A stretch of 64,000 nucleotides of DNA, taken from positions 434,001 through 498,000 of the forward strand of contig CM051030.1 of the NCBI GenBank assembly GCA_027627225.1, read 5' to 3'. This DNA is from Congeria kusceri. Taxonomy: Eukaryota; Mollusca; Bivalvia; Myida; Dreissenidae. This document shows positions 50,592 through 61,537 of the stretch, in pieces. A program made the position numbers and the translations under genes. The notes under the pieces are model-generated. The model was not told the origin of the DNA. It worked only from the letters and a program-made list of their open reading frames with translations, and made no database searches. Position 1 is the stretch's first letter; each line of letters starts with the position of its first letter.

Positions 50592-50652
50592 GCGAGATTT
50601 CTCCGAGCCACCGTCTGGTGGCACGCAGGAGTGATTGGTGGCCGTGTTTCTT

Positions 50653-50745
50653 GAGTTATCATCCGGAAACCAAAAATCAACAGACCGACAGACAAGCTCA
50701 CTCCTATATAGCCCCCCTAAACTTCGTTTGTGGGGGTATAATAAT
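50653..50745. repeat. CATAACTCTGTCAAAATTTAG repeat, right of the insertion
   Basis: Continues the interrupted unit: GAGTTATCATCCGGAAACCA, CAACAGACCGACAGACAAGC, then CTAAACTTCGTTTGTGGGGG, matching 46335-46430. Confidence 0.65.
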
Positions 50746-51029
50746 ATTAAGCGGCGTAACTTAAGTGCTGGAACAACTGATAGCTGATGCCAAATGATCC
50801 GAGGACCAGATAAGGCGCATCCACGAGTTTTTGATGCATTGAAAATCACAAAATACCTATGCACACAACTCCACTCATAGTGTAGTACAAATGAAAATAC
50901 CCAGTAATGATATCTGACAGTCACTGGTGCGATTGAGTGGAAATTATTTATTTAAAACATGTTTTATTTTCTTTGCAAATATTCATCTCCATAGCATTCT
51001 AGCTACTCAATAAATGTTCATACCTATGC

Positions 51030-51420
51030 TCAGGGTACTCAATCTGTTATTTTTACAGCCGAAAAAAGGCTGCAAAAACAGTGTAATTTTTCCCCTTAAA
51101 AGGAAAGAAATGCCCCCAGAAGTTAACAGGTCAGAAATTCCACCAGAAGTTAAACAAAAACTTAACATAATTAATTGTTTTACCTGTAAAGAAATACTTT
51201 CAATAAGAGTGACTGTATTTTCCTTACAATAATATAGCAACTGATATATCTAGAATGGTTTACTGAATGAAAACAGACTATTGAAAGTAATATTATGTTA
51301 TTTAAAAAATTCCTCCTTTTTTAGAAAATGACGCCAAATTCCCCCATTTGAGGGCTGCAGGTGGCATCCCCCAAAACAGAGAGTGGGTCCTGATACCCCT
51401 ATACATTTTGGACAGAGCGT
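51030..51420 (+). repeat. Dispersed repeat P, copy 1
   Basis: Shares with the minus strand of 62690-63010 the blocks CAGTGTAATTT, CAGAAGTTAACA, TCCTTACAATAATATAGCAA and TGGCATCCCCCAAAACA. The two copies are in opposite orientation about 11.5 kb apart. No ends or coding capacity recognised. Confidence 0.6.
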
Positions 51421-51639
51421 ACATTGACCCCTATAGATTCCGGTTTGAAAGTACATTTTCCTTCTATACCAAACTTATCTGGAGCACTGCCACCGCTGAC
51501 ATAGTCGACCGAACTCAGCGAATCACAAAATATGTGTCACATGAACAATACTGTAAAATCTAATATCCTTTCTAAATTTTGTCACGTATGAAGCCCAATG
51601 TCAATTACGACTGTGTATTATAAGAAATTCTAACATGAC

Positions 51640-51945
51640 ACGCAGAGTCTTCTATAGACAAAGAACAAAATTCACCGTTGTTAAACTTCCAATAAACAAC
51701 CTGAATAAATAGTTCCAAAACTGTAAATATTGTTCGCATTGTAACTGAAGAAAACGTTGTCAGGTCATGTTAGAATCGAAATAATATATGCATTATCATC
51801 ACTTATTGGCTAATAAACACAGATTTGTCGTTCTGATGTGGTATATTGCCCTCTGAGGCACTTGTGGTTTAATTAATATGCATCAGAACTCCACATCATT
51901 GTTTATTAGCCGATAAACAACTCTAAATCGAACATTATTTCTTAA
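51640..51945. mobile_element. MITE family F, copy 2 (inverted)
   Basis: Contains TCTATAGACAAAGAACAAAA at one end and AAACAACTCTAAATCGA at the other, the reverse of 10870-11205. The internal CATTGTAACTGAAGAAAACG matches as well. Confidence 0.6.
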
Positions 51946-52672
51946 ATACAAATATATATCCAACAAACACCTGAACACAAAGTACACATATCACAACTGC
52001 ACAAACACAAATCATGTACATGAAAACATATTTATAAACATTTAACAATAGCAAATAATAAAATATTCAACCTGCATAATCCTGTTTTAATATTCCGGTA
52101 AACTACTATAATATTATAGCAAATAATAAAATATGACAATTTTATCAGATTACCTGTGTGAGACCGTGTTTTAATAGTCCTGTCAACTACTATAATATTA
52201 TCAGTCTTTGCAGCTCAATAAAGTAATGAGGAATCTCCTAGCAACTGAAAAATGTGACTGTCTTGCAGGTAAGTTATAGATGGTATTCATTCCATGTCCT
52301 TTCAACACATAAGGCCAGTGTTTGCTGATTTTTAGTTTCTCAGATCTGCAGACCTAATTCTGTTGAAAATCCCCCCCCCCCCAAAAAAAACTAAATAAAA
52401 CAAACAAATGATAACAATCATTTATTTTTTCCACTGATACCATAATCCGTATGGATATTAAAAGTTTCCAACTCACAGTCATAATGTAAAAAAAACACTA
52501 AAAAACTGTAAAAAATATATTGGTTCAATGTAAACTCAAGTTGATATTATATGCAAGTTCATTATTGTTATCGTCATTTGTTTATTGAGAACAAAAATAT
52601 GTTTATAATGGTTTTTTTTTTTTTCGGCTGTCCAGCTGGACAGTTTTCAAAAGATGTCCGAGAAACTAAAAA

Positions 52673-52935
52673 TGTGGCGTGTCGCGGGAAAACCGGACTT
52701 AATGCATGTGCGTAAAGTGTCATCCCGGATTAGCCTGTGCAGTCTGCACAGGCTAATCCGAGACGACACTTTCCGCCTAAAGTGGATTTATGGTTAGAAG
52801 ACACTTCATTGAAAGAGAAAATACCATAAAAGCAGAAAGTGCCATCCCAGATTAGCCTGTGCAGACTGCACAGGCTAATCCGGGATGACACTTTACGCAC
52901 ATGCATTAAGACCGATTTTCCCACGACGCGCCTCA
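52673..52935. mobile_element. MITE family A, copy 4
   Basis: Ends TGTGGCGTGTCGCGGGAAAA and CCACGACGCGCCTCA, with two internal palindromes AGCCTGTGCAGTCTGCACAG and AGCCTGTGCAGACTGCACAG. It is one of the best preserved copies. Confidence 0.85.
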
Positions 52936-53009
52936 AATAAACATTCTCTAGCCTAAGTTATAGATGGTGTTCGTTCCATGTGCTTTGGAAAACAGGCCTT
53001 TTTATGTCA

Positions 53010-53440
53010 TTTTGGGGGCGGAATTTCACCTGATTCCCCTAATGAAAAAGTATACATCTTTCCCCTATTTTAACTTTAAAATTCCCTTCAAAATTTTTAC
53101 TTTATGTATGAAAAAAAACACCAATATCTAACAAAAATTGCCAAGATAGAGGAATTATCGTGAACAATCATGGAACTTTTTTTCAAGAAACCCAGTTTGA
53201 TGCATTTAATTAACGTACAACATAACAATTCATGTATGTTTATATTACATAGTAGATGTATAATAATAATCTATTATTCATAATAATGATTTTACAAAAT
53301 TCCAAAAAAATTACCCTCTTATTGTTAAATTCCCCTCTTAAAAGGCCTCACCACCTTGCCATAAACCCCCCCAAAAAGGACTCACCACCTTCCCATAAAC
53401 CCCCCAAAAAGGGCTGGAGATGGCTTGAGATTTTTTGTTT
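53010..53440. repeat. Dispersed repeat Q, copy 1
   Basis: Blocks CCCCTATTTTAACTTTAAAA, TTGCCAAGATAGAGGAATTA and AAATTCCCCTCTTAAAAGGC correspond in order to 55500-55850. At 53360-53415 a CCCCCCAAAAAGG(A/G) phrase is duplicated. Confidence 0.55.
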
Positions 53441-54187
53441 TTAGTTTTTTGGAAAGATGAAATCTTCATTTCATATTGGAGCATAATGGTTCTGTTTTTC
53501 TGTATTTTTGCCATTTCTGTTTTGTTGCTTTCTGGAGTATAAATAGCACAACAAGTGAGGCCCTGTGCCAGCCAATATTGAGCTACTTTTTATATGGGCA
53601 ATATTGGGCTGGAGGGCCCAACCGAATTTAGCCCCTTTTAGAAAGCAGCACTAAATTAGCATTTAACGTCTCATTTATTAGACTAGAGTATAAAGGGAGA
53701 AAAACATATTTTGCCATGCTCCAGTGGCCAGTATTTTTGTGTATGTTTCATTTCTCATTGAAACTGGCATTGCATAAACCTGCATATATTTAGTCAACAT
53801 GATTTACATTGAAATAAGGTATGTTTAACTGGGTTTTTTTTACAAATATGAGCTTAAATCGCCATTTTAATATTCATAATGAATACCAAATCAGCGGTAA
53901 TTAGCTATTTTTATCAATTGTTCGCTTTATTATTTTTTTCAATATTGTGTTCTTTTGATTAAAAAAAAATTGGGTCGGCGGAATTCTAGAAACTAAAAAT
54001 CAACAAACACTGGCCTAAATATGATATATTTCCAGTCACAGTCAGATCTTTACAGTAAATTACACAGACATCAAAATCAAGAGCAATTCAGATTATCTTG
54101 TTTGATTATAATTTGCGACTTTCTTTGTAGCAGAAGTATGAATATCGGTGCTAAAGCAGCTATGCAACTGAGATGTATATGACAAGG

Positions 54188-54688
54188 TTAAAGGGACTAT
54201 GTCAACTAAAAATTGGCCTCTAATTGCACTCTAAATGATATTTGATGATACAAAGGCACTATACTAAGATACAGTACATTAAATAAAGAATAAATATTTT
54301 AATACATTATGAGATATTTGATAAAACAAATGAGGTCAAATGTTTATAAAAATTATAACCCAAAGCGGGTATCAAACTCATGACTTATGAGCCATATGAA
54401 GAAATGACAGTAGACAGCGCTTAACCAACTGCGCTATTTTGCTTTGTAATGAAACTTGTGTAAACTATAGTTATACGAAGTACTCACAATTCTGACGCCA
54501 AAATGTAAACATGAATAGTGCCAAACAAACAAGACCCATATTATAAATTGATTTTTATCTCAGAATATTTTCCCATTATATACACCTTATTTTAACCGGT
54601 ATTATATGCCATTATATATATCTTAATTTCTGATTTTTTAAAGAAATTACCCCCTTGAGGCCCTTTTAATTGACATGGTCCCTTTAAC
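54188..54688. mobile_element. MITE family I with an embedded tRNA-like sequence
   Basis: Ends TTAAAGGGACTATGTCAA and TTGACATGGTCCCTTTAA are inverted. Inside, on the minus strand (about 54434 to 54355), are a box-A-like TAGCGCAGTTGGTTAAGCGC and a box-B-like GAGTTTGATACCCGC about 50 bases apart, resembling a tRNA gene body or SINE head. No CCA-proximal acceptor stem could be drawn with confidence. Confidence 0.65.
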
Positions 54689-54738
54689 ATTAATATTGGG
54701 ATTTCATACTGGTGAGTTGTACTAATAAGTAGTTCATA

Positions 54739-55000
54739 TGTGGCGCGTCGTGGGAAAACCGGACTTAATGCATGTGCGTTAAGTGTCGTCCCAGATTAGC
54801 CTGTGCAGTCCGCACGGCTAATCCGGGACAGCACTTTCCGCTTTTGTGGTATTTTCTGTTTCAAGGAAGTCTCTTCTAAACATAAATCCACTGTAGGCGG
54901 AAAGTGCCGTCCTGGATAAGCCTGTTTGGACTGCACAGGCTGATCCGGGATGACACTTTACGCACATGCATTAAGGCCGGTTTTCCCAATATGTGCCACA
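54739..55000. mobile_element. MITE family A, copy 5
   Basis: Starts TGTGGCGCGTCGTGGGAAAA and ends with a mutated inverse near ATGTGCCACA; TTCATA precedes it. The internal palindrome is partly deleted (CAGTCCGCACGGCTAATCC). Confidence 0.82.
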
Positions 55001-55139
55001 TTTTATGTTTTTGGTGTTTTCAGTGATTATCTCCATCATAGTAGTGGTGTGCTATAATGCAATGGTCTATTCTAAATGTTTCTGACTTCCTATATTTCAG
55101 ATTTCTTTGGTTCATATTTCAGAGGTTCCTTTGGTTGTC

Positions 55140-55470
55140 AGGGGTGTGGAAAAATCAAAATTGTTCACTTGTCCACAGACGAGTTTATTGCAAAAATCTA
55201 CTTTCACTTGTCCGAATATAGTTCTAATTTTAGGGCGTTCCTAATTAAATTTTTCATACAATTATAAATATGACATTATTTTTATTGTTTTTAAAATAGA
55301 TAATTATATAATATTATAATAGTTAACTCCCACCCTTTTACATCTGTACACTCACTCTACGATAAAAATAGCACATGTCCGCGGACAATTTGAGATGAAA
55401 ATTTTACTTGTCCGATGGTAAAATTACCAGTGTGGGACAATTCAGGCATGGGATGTCCAAACCCCTGGTA
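55140..55470. mobile_element. Possible hAT-like MITE with CAGGGGT ends
   Basis: Left CAGGGGTGTGGAAAAATC; right GGATGTCCAAACCCCTG. Short inverted ends typical of hAT MITEs, but no 8-bp target duplication is visible, so the call is weak. Confidence 0.35.
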
Positions 55471-55499
55471 ATGGTGTACAAGTATAACAGTGTTTTTTT

Positions 55500-55850
55500 A
55501 ATGGCCAATATGGGGCCAAAATTCGCCACCATACCCCTGTTAAAGAAGTATATAATTTTCCCCTATAATATTTATTTTAAAATTCCCCTCAGAATGTAAG
55601 CTTTATTTTGAAACAAACTTTACCAAAATCTGACAAAAACTGACTAAGATTGAGGAATTTTCGTAAACAATCCCAGCATTTTTTTTTATCAAACCAAGTT
55701 TGTGCATAAGCAAAACAATTGATTAATGTTTGATAACAAAGCAGAAATTAAAAATGTAATAATGCTTTTCTACCATGAAAATTCCCCTTTAGCGGTAATA
55801 TTCCCTGCCTGAAGGGCCCGCCACCTTTTCCCCAATGGTGAAAAAAAAGC
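55500..55850. repeat. Dispersed repeat Q, copy 2
   Basis: Colinear with 53010-53440 (CCCCTATAATATTTATTTTA, GACTAAGATTGAGGAATTTT, AAAATTCCCCTTTAGCGG). Confidence 0.55.
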
Positions 55851-58209
55851 AATGACAAAATATTCATTTAATTTTGGGAAAATTTTGTTCATGGAACCAA
55901 CACGACGTTTAAACTTAGTAACATTCAGAGTTTGTCATTTATTTTTTTTAATGTAAAATTTACTGTGGTTTTCTTTATCCGTGCACACGCAACAAAAAAA
56001 AAGCTTGGAATAGGGCATATAAAATGTGGTTGTATTCAGGTTAACAGAAGCATTTTCCACTCATTTTATTAATGTAGCATAACATTTACAAGAATATTTA
56101 GAAGAAGATTTATAACATTATTTATATTCGATAATCTCATGATAATAAGTTGAAATTGTTCATTTCAAAAGAATAACATTTTAAAATAGAATATCAAATG
56201 ATATAAGTATAAATAGAATGCTTCAGTAAGAACGTACAATATAAATAAGCATTCAGTTTTGAGGAGACCATGACAAAGTGATTAAACTTCGAGCATCTGC
56301 AGGTGATCAAACCCGGGTCTCTAGTGTGAGGTGTGTAGCTTAAGAGCGAGCCTGTTGGAAGTGACTTATAGGCCAATCGCTACATTCCTCGCCCTCTTAA
56401 TTTGTTCATCGAACAGGCACAGCCAGACACAGAGTGCATGACCCTGAAACCTTCGTACCGTCTTGTTTTTCTGACACCAGTGACGTGAATAAATCATGAG
56501 CGCCTGCATTACTCAAGAGCTAACCCAACTGTGAGACTTACATGCCAATTACTACACACATGTTAAACCCCCATTTTTTAAAGTTATGGACAACTACTGT
56601 CCAGCATACGTGCTTACCACAAGTAATAGAATACTTTGCACCTAATAATATTTTTCCCCAGGGGCCAGTGGCTGGTATATACAAGCCTTTGGACTTAAAG
56701 CGATTCTGGGTCCTGGGAAGTAGACTTTGTTCACATTTTAGATAATATTTCCCCCCCCCCCCGGGGGAGCCCTTTGATACACCACGCATCTGTGGACATT
56801 CAGACATATATGGGGACGAATTAGACCCCAAAACATAAAATTAGTCAGCCCCCGCCTCGCCCCCTTCTTCGGGCAGAAATATTAAGTATACTCTAATCGG
56901 ATGGAGTCGCGGTACGGACGGTGTGGCGGTAAACAATAAACGTCATCTAGTGGGCATTTCTTGTAAACAAAACCCACCTCTTGTTCTAGTCTCGGCTTCT
57001 TATTATGAAAACTATCTGAAATTGCATAGAATATTGCAAAGTACATTCTTTTTTGCTTAAAAAACATGCTTGTATAATGCATTTCTTCTAAGAGTCTCAT
57101 TCGATTTCATTGCAGAGTATTTCCCCATGGGTTTTGTACATAAGTTATTTTCTTTCCGGTAATTAAGGTTTTACTGTAAACTATTTATTTTTTAAAATTA
57201 GCAAGGATTGCTTCCCTTGTTACCGTGACTTGTCCAAGTTGTCGAATTTAACTTATAGACCGTGTTGTGTGGTTTGGTGTTATGCAGGTATTCCAAATGA
57301 AATAATTATGTTTTTTGTTGTGGACTGGCATGGGTGTTTAGTTGTTGACTGGCATGGGTGTTTAAGGCATTTTTACACCTTATAATCGTTTATTAAAAGT
57401 TGTAAGCGTTATCTTTCCCTTTTGGTTATTCAAAAAAATCGTTAGTACCGTGTCTCCATCAGAACACAGTATACTAGCTTTATCCTTTATGTTAGCCTAG
57501 ACTTTGTGACACTTAGCCGGCATCCGTACCGACCTACTAACCCAATTTATCAGGGGAAATAGCATCTGACAGCCGGTGCTAAGACTCAATTACTGATTAA
57601 ATAAACATTGTCTATATATTTATATTGATAGGAAACTCGTGGAATTGTTGTTGTACTTACCGACCACAGTTGACAGTTTGTTTAGAGTCAAAAGGTGCGC
57701 AAATAAAGGAAAGTAAAAGGTTACACATAACTAATTTGAATTGATTTAAAACATCGGTTAGTGCTATGGGCTAACTAAAGTACGCGTTGTGTAGTTGATC
57801 TGCGGTGTTCTTTACTAATGGTTCTCAAATCATTTTTCACGATATCCTTACCTGACCCTGTTTCATTAAGTCAGTGACAATTCTGGAAAATACAGAAATA
57901 GTACATTATTATGTATTTTTCACAGACAGTTTTGGAGAACTAGTTGCAATGCGATACTTGCGATGGCTGTGCTAAAAGGTCACGTTTTACTTTTTCTTTG
58001 ATAATTTTCTGTCCAATGATGGAAAATGATGTTAATGCAGGCTTTGAAGCCACCAATGTTCCATGTACAAATAACTGCATGCAAGTTTGCAACTGTTGGA
58101 AATCAAATTTTATCAATCAATTTTTATAGTCATACACAAACTGTGTCAGTTTAGTCAACACTGAATAAAAATCATGTGTGCAAGCCAATCAATGATAACT
58201 TGTTCATGT
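55851..58209. other. Intergenic stretch without supported gene
   Basis: AT-rich. 56270-56370 has a degenerate tRNA-like B box on the minus strand (CCGGGTTTGATCACC). A run of C followed by GGGGG is at 56751-56766. A 31-nt stretch at 57864-57894 has AG and GTAAGG on its minus-strand sides but no partner exon. Confidence 0.35.
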
Positions 58210-59075
58210 TTTTTTTTTTCACACACACTCTGGTGTTTCTGGCCCGAACATGCTTATATTCGACTTCACCTGTAATCTTACGTTCATTGACAAACTATGC
58301 ACAATTGGTGAAGATTGGATGAAAAATGAAGTCTCTATCCTGAATAATGTCAATGTTTGTCTATTATTTTCACAAACAAATCTGGGCTATAAATCTGGTG
58401 TTTTCGATTTAGTTTATATTCAAATTGACATGTAATCTTATGGTCATAGACAAACTGTACAAGATTGATGAAGATTGGATGAAAAATAAAGTCTCTATCA
58501 TGCATTATGTCCATTTTTGCATATTGTTCACAACACAGGGCAATAACTTCGGTTTTTCTGGTCCGATCTTGCTTATATTCGACTTCAACTGTAATCTCAT
58601 TGTCATAGACAAACTATGCAAGATAGGTGCTTATGGGATGAAAAATGAAGTCTCTATCCCGAATAATGTCCAATTTTGTATATTTTTTCATAAACAAAAG
58701 GCAATAACTCCGGTGTTTGAAACACGATCTGGTCCATTGTTTGCGTCTCTTGAGATCTGATGGTCATACGCTGTGAAAGTTTGGTTAAGATTGGATGGAA
58801 AATAAACTCTATATGTTGGAAATTGGCATTTTTGCACTTTTTGCATGAAAAAGGGGCAATAACTCTAGTGTTGCGGGTGTGATCTGACCCAATAACAATC
58901 CCGTCCGAAATTTTATAGTCATACACAAACTGTGCAGGTTTGGTTAAGATTGGATAAAATGTGAAGTCTCCAGCGTGAGAACGAAACGAAGGGTAGACGG
59001 CACACGGACGGCATACGACGGACAACAGACGACGTACGACGCCAAAAAGGTTCCCTATACAAATACCTCACCGAG
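58210..59075. repeat. Diverged direct repeats of about 150 bp with GGACGGCATACGACGGACAA-type end
   Basis: Four to five diverged units with GCAATAACTC(C/T), CTTATATTCGACTT, CATAGACAAACTATGCA and GAAGATTGGATGAAAAATGA. It ends in ACGGACGGCATACGACGG. ORFs of 60-123 codons run through these units on both strands without a domain. This repeat type is common in mollusc genomes, from memory. Confidence 0.6.
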
Positions 59076-60380
59076 CACAGATTGCTAATGTCAGCTTATA
59101 ATGAACGCGTTTGTGTTGGGATATATGACAAATCGCAGAGCGCAAAGAGTATTAAAACATTCTTTAGCGTTTTACATAGGTCATACTACAATTTATATAT
59201 TGGTCTTTTTCATGTGCATCATAGCTAACAGTACTTATAGTAAGATAACTGTCAAAAGAAGGCCGTGTTTTTGTCTATTGTTTAATAATAGAGACATTTC
59301 AAATAACAGACACTAGTTTAAATAATTATTTCCTCAAAACAACGTGTCCTCTGTGCATTTTGATGTTTTGTGACACCGCATTACTTGCAATTTGAATGTT
59401 CAGCAGTTTATGTATAGACAGCATATGCTTTCGTCGAAATCGCATATGCATTCGATCTGTGTTTCTTACTAATGGTAGTCATGGATATATAAACATATAT
59501 CTATGGTGACTAGAATCACGTGAGATGCATTTTCTTTGAAGTGGCATACAATATATTGTTTTTATTTTCAATTTTAAAAGAAGAGATAAATATATTTCCA
59601 AATACCAAATTCGTAACATCTGAAACAAAAGGAAAGTGGCGTAGGACGCCATTCGATTTTTGATGTTTTACAATATGATTTACTGGTTTCTAACCTAACT
59701 GCACGAATTCTCTTTCCATCATATTTTCTGTAATGTTTTAAAATTTCTTGGCGTTCATTTTGACAGCTGTAGAACATCCCGGTAAAAAAATAACATCTTA
59801 CCAAGACCCTTGAAAATGACCCTGTTTTGTACTGTTTAATGAGATTAAGGTCAAATCAAATAAATTATTTGAGTAAATGTTGTTCATATGTTAAACAGTA
59901 ATCGGTAAAACTGCGACTTGCTCAGGTAATGTTGTAGATCGCCGATTTAATAAAAAAAAAACGAAAACAGTTTTGATCGTGGGTTGATCATTTTATGTTG
60001 TTCGTGCTAGCACACTGGTCTTTGATGAGGGGACTGACCGCATTTAATAGACTCCACATCTTTAATGAATAACTAAATTAAAAGCAATAATATTCATGAT
60101 CATCACAGTTCTAATAATCTTTTCAGTGCAATTATACAAGATGCATCATAGATGATGAGATGTAATTTCAGGTTTTATATTGCTTTATCATGTCAAGCAA
60201 AATCACAAAGCCAAAGCTCCTGTCATTTTAAGAGTCGGGTTTTCCACAGGAGATATTGAAGGCAGGTCGTCATCCGCGGACCACCCGACCGCATCGCTCA
60301 ACCCCACACCCGAAAAAAAAGAAGAAAAATACCATTTGTGCAATTTAATAACTTTTGGTAAATTATTATATACTGTTATC
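59076..60380. other. Intergenic stretch without supported gene
   Basis: No exon with conserved sequence. A 72-codon ORF at 60180-60398 contains a Ser/Pro/Lys-rich stretch but runs into the next element. Confidence 0.35.
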
Positions 60381-61537
60381 CAGGGCTGTTATCCTTAGAC
60401 TTTGAATTTCAAGAGTCAATGACTCTTGGGTCAAATTTTCAAGTGTCAAAATCAAATTCCCCAATAGTCAGATATAAACCTTCAAGAGTCAGTGTTGTGT
60501 GTAGTTTATATTCTTTTTCCTTCTTTTATTATTATTTTTATTAATTTATTTTGTTTTATTTTATAATTTATATTATTATTTTAATTTATTATTAATTTTT
60601 TATTAATTAATTTTTATTTTTTATTAATATAATTTATTTTTCTTATTATTATTTTTATATTATTATTATTATTAGATCTATTATTATTATTGTTATTCTT
60701 ATAATTATTGAGACGATTTTAGTATATTCTTTACACACTAACTATACCACTGAATATTTTTTTACAAAATCGCATATCATGTACAACAATAAAACATAAG
60801 CTTTCCTTCCCTAAAAAAATATACGTAGTTATGTCCACTAATATTGTTTTACTGTTACAAAGTACTCGAACAAGCTGCACTAAAATAATTATTCAAATGC
60901 TTAAGATCTCAAAGTTTTTGCACTACGAAAGTTTTATACAAAAAGAAAAGATTTCAAAGTTCTTGCAGTACGCAGTTTTTATTCCCTGATGACATGTATA
61001 TATTTGGTAAAGCACATGGGCGATACACGTGCGTGGAACGTGACGTTGTGTGTCTCAGCATAACTTTTGCGCGCTTTTCTAAAAAACAAAGGATTAACAT
61101 GAAATACACAGACTATTAAAAAATGTGTTTATGACACTCGAACACTAAAATTGAAACTGGATATTTCAGATATAAGAAACGTTATTTAAAAGTCAGAATT
61201 TTCAGACTTTGGAAAGTAATTTAAATCAGACAGTGCCTTTATATTTAGGAACTAAACTAAATGTGGATATTATCAGCAACAGTAGCGGTCAGTAAATTGT
61301 GTTTTAAACGTTTAATGCTCGGAAATAAACATACTCTAGTGAACGCATGTACATTAACTAAAGTGTGGATACATGTATATTACGCCGATTGGTCGAGAGT
61401 TACACTGTATGACGCAAGTCCGGAAATTGCCCTGAGTCAAAGTTGACGCATGAAGTAATTACCTCACGAGTCAAACAAGCGTATTTTAAAATTCCCACGC
61501 GTCAAAACCCGGGAGCTCGGGTCAAAGGAAAGCCCTG
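60381..61537. mobile_element. Non-autonomous DNA element, CAGGGCT ends, 6-bp target duplication
   Basis: A 1157-bp element. The left end CAGGGCTGTTATCCTTAGAC and the right end GGGTCAAAGGAAAGCCCTG are inverted over about 20 bp with mismatches, and the flanks are GTTATC on both sides (60375-60380 and 61538-61543). GAGTCAA/TTGACTC-type motifs repeat near both ends. The interior has a low-complexity ATTATT/TTTATT tract (60515-60710) and no transposase. Confidence 0.65.

Larger units (their letters stand above)
48156..50646. mobile_element. Unclassified DNA transposon with about 467-bp terminal inverted repeats
   Basis: A 2491-bp element. The ends CACGGCCACCAA and TTGGTGGCCGTG are flanked by the 6-bp target duplication TTTCTT (48150-48155 and 50647-50652), and removal restores the host repeat phrase CCTTTCTTGAGTTATC. 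The inverted repeats run from 48156 to about 48622 and from about 50180 to 50646 with small differences. Each begins with a nested palindrome (CGCTCATGCG...CGCATGAGCG enclosing GCCACC/GGTGGC), and a related CATGCAGGAGCG motif closes its inner end. Both contain the donor-like (GCGAG or GAGAG)GTAAGT. The interior has two convergent candidate terminal exons with facing poly(A) signals. No transposase domain that I recognise; the superfamily is unknown. Confidence 0.85.

Noticed and set aside
57864..57894. 31-nt minus-strand stretch flanked by TTTTCCAG and GTAAGG, reading IVTDLMKQGQ
   Set aside because: Looks like a microexon but has no partner exon with matching phase nearby; a single AG/GTAAGG pair is expected by chance in 64 kb.
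60180..60398. 72-codon ORF with a Ser/Pro/Lys-rich segment
   Set aside because: It runs into a transposable element (60381) and has no similarity that I recognise; a single TTTTCAG upstream is not enough.
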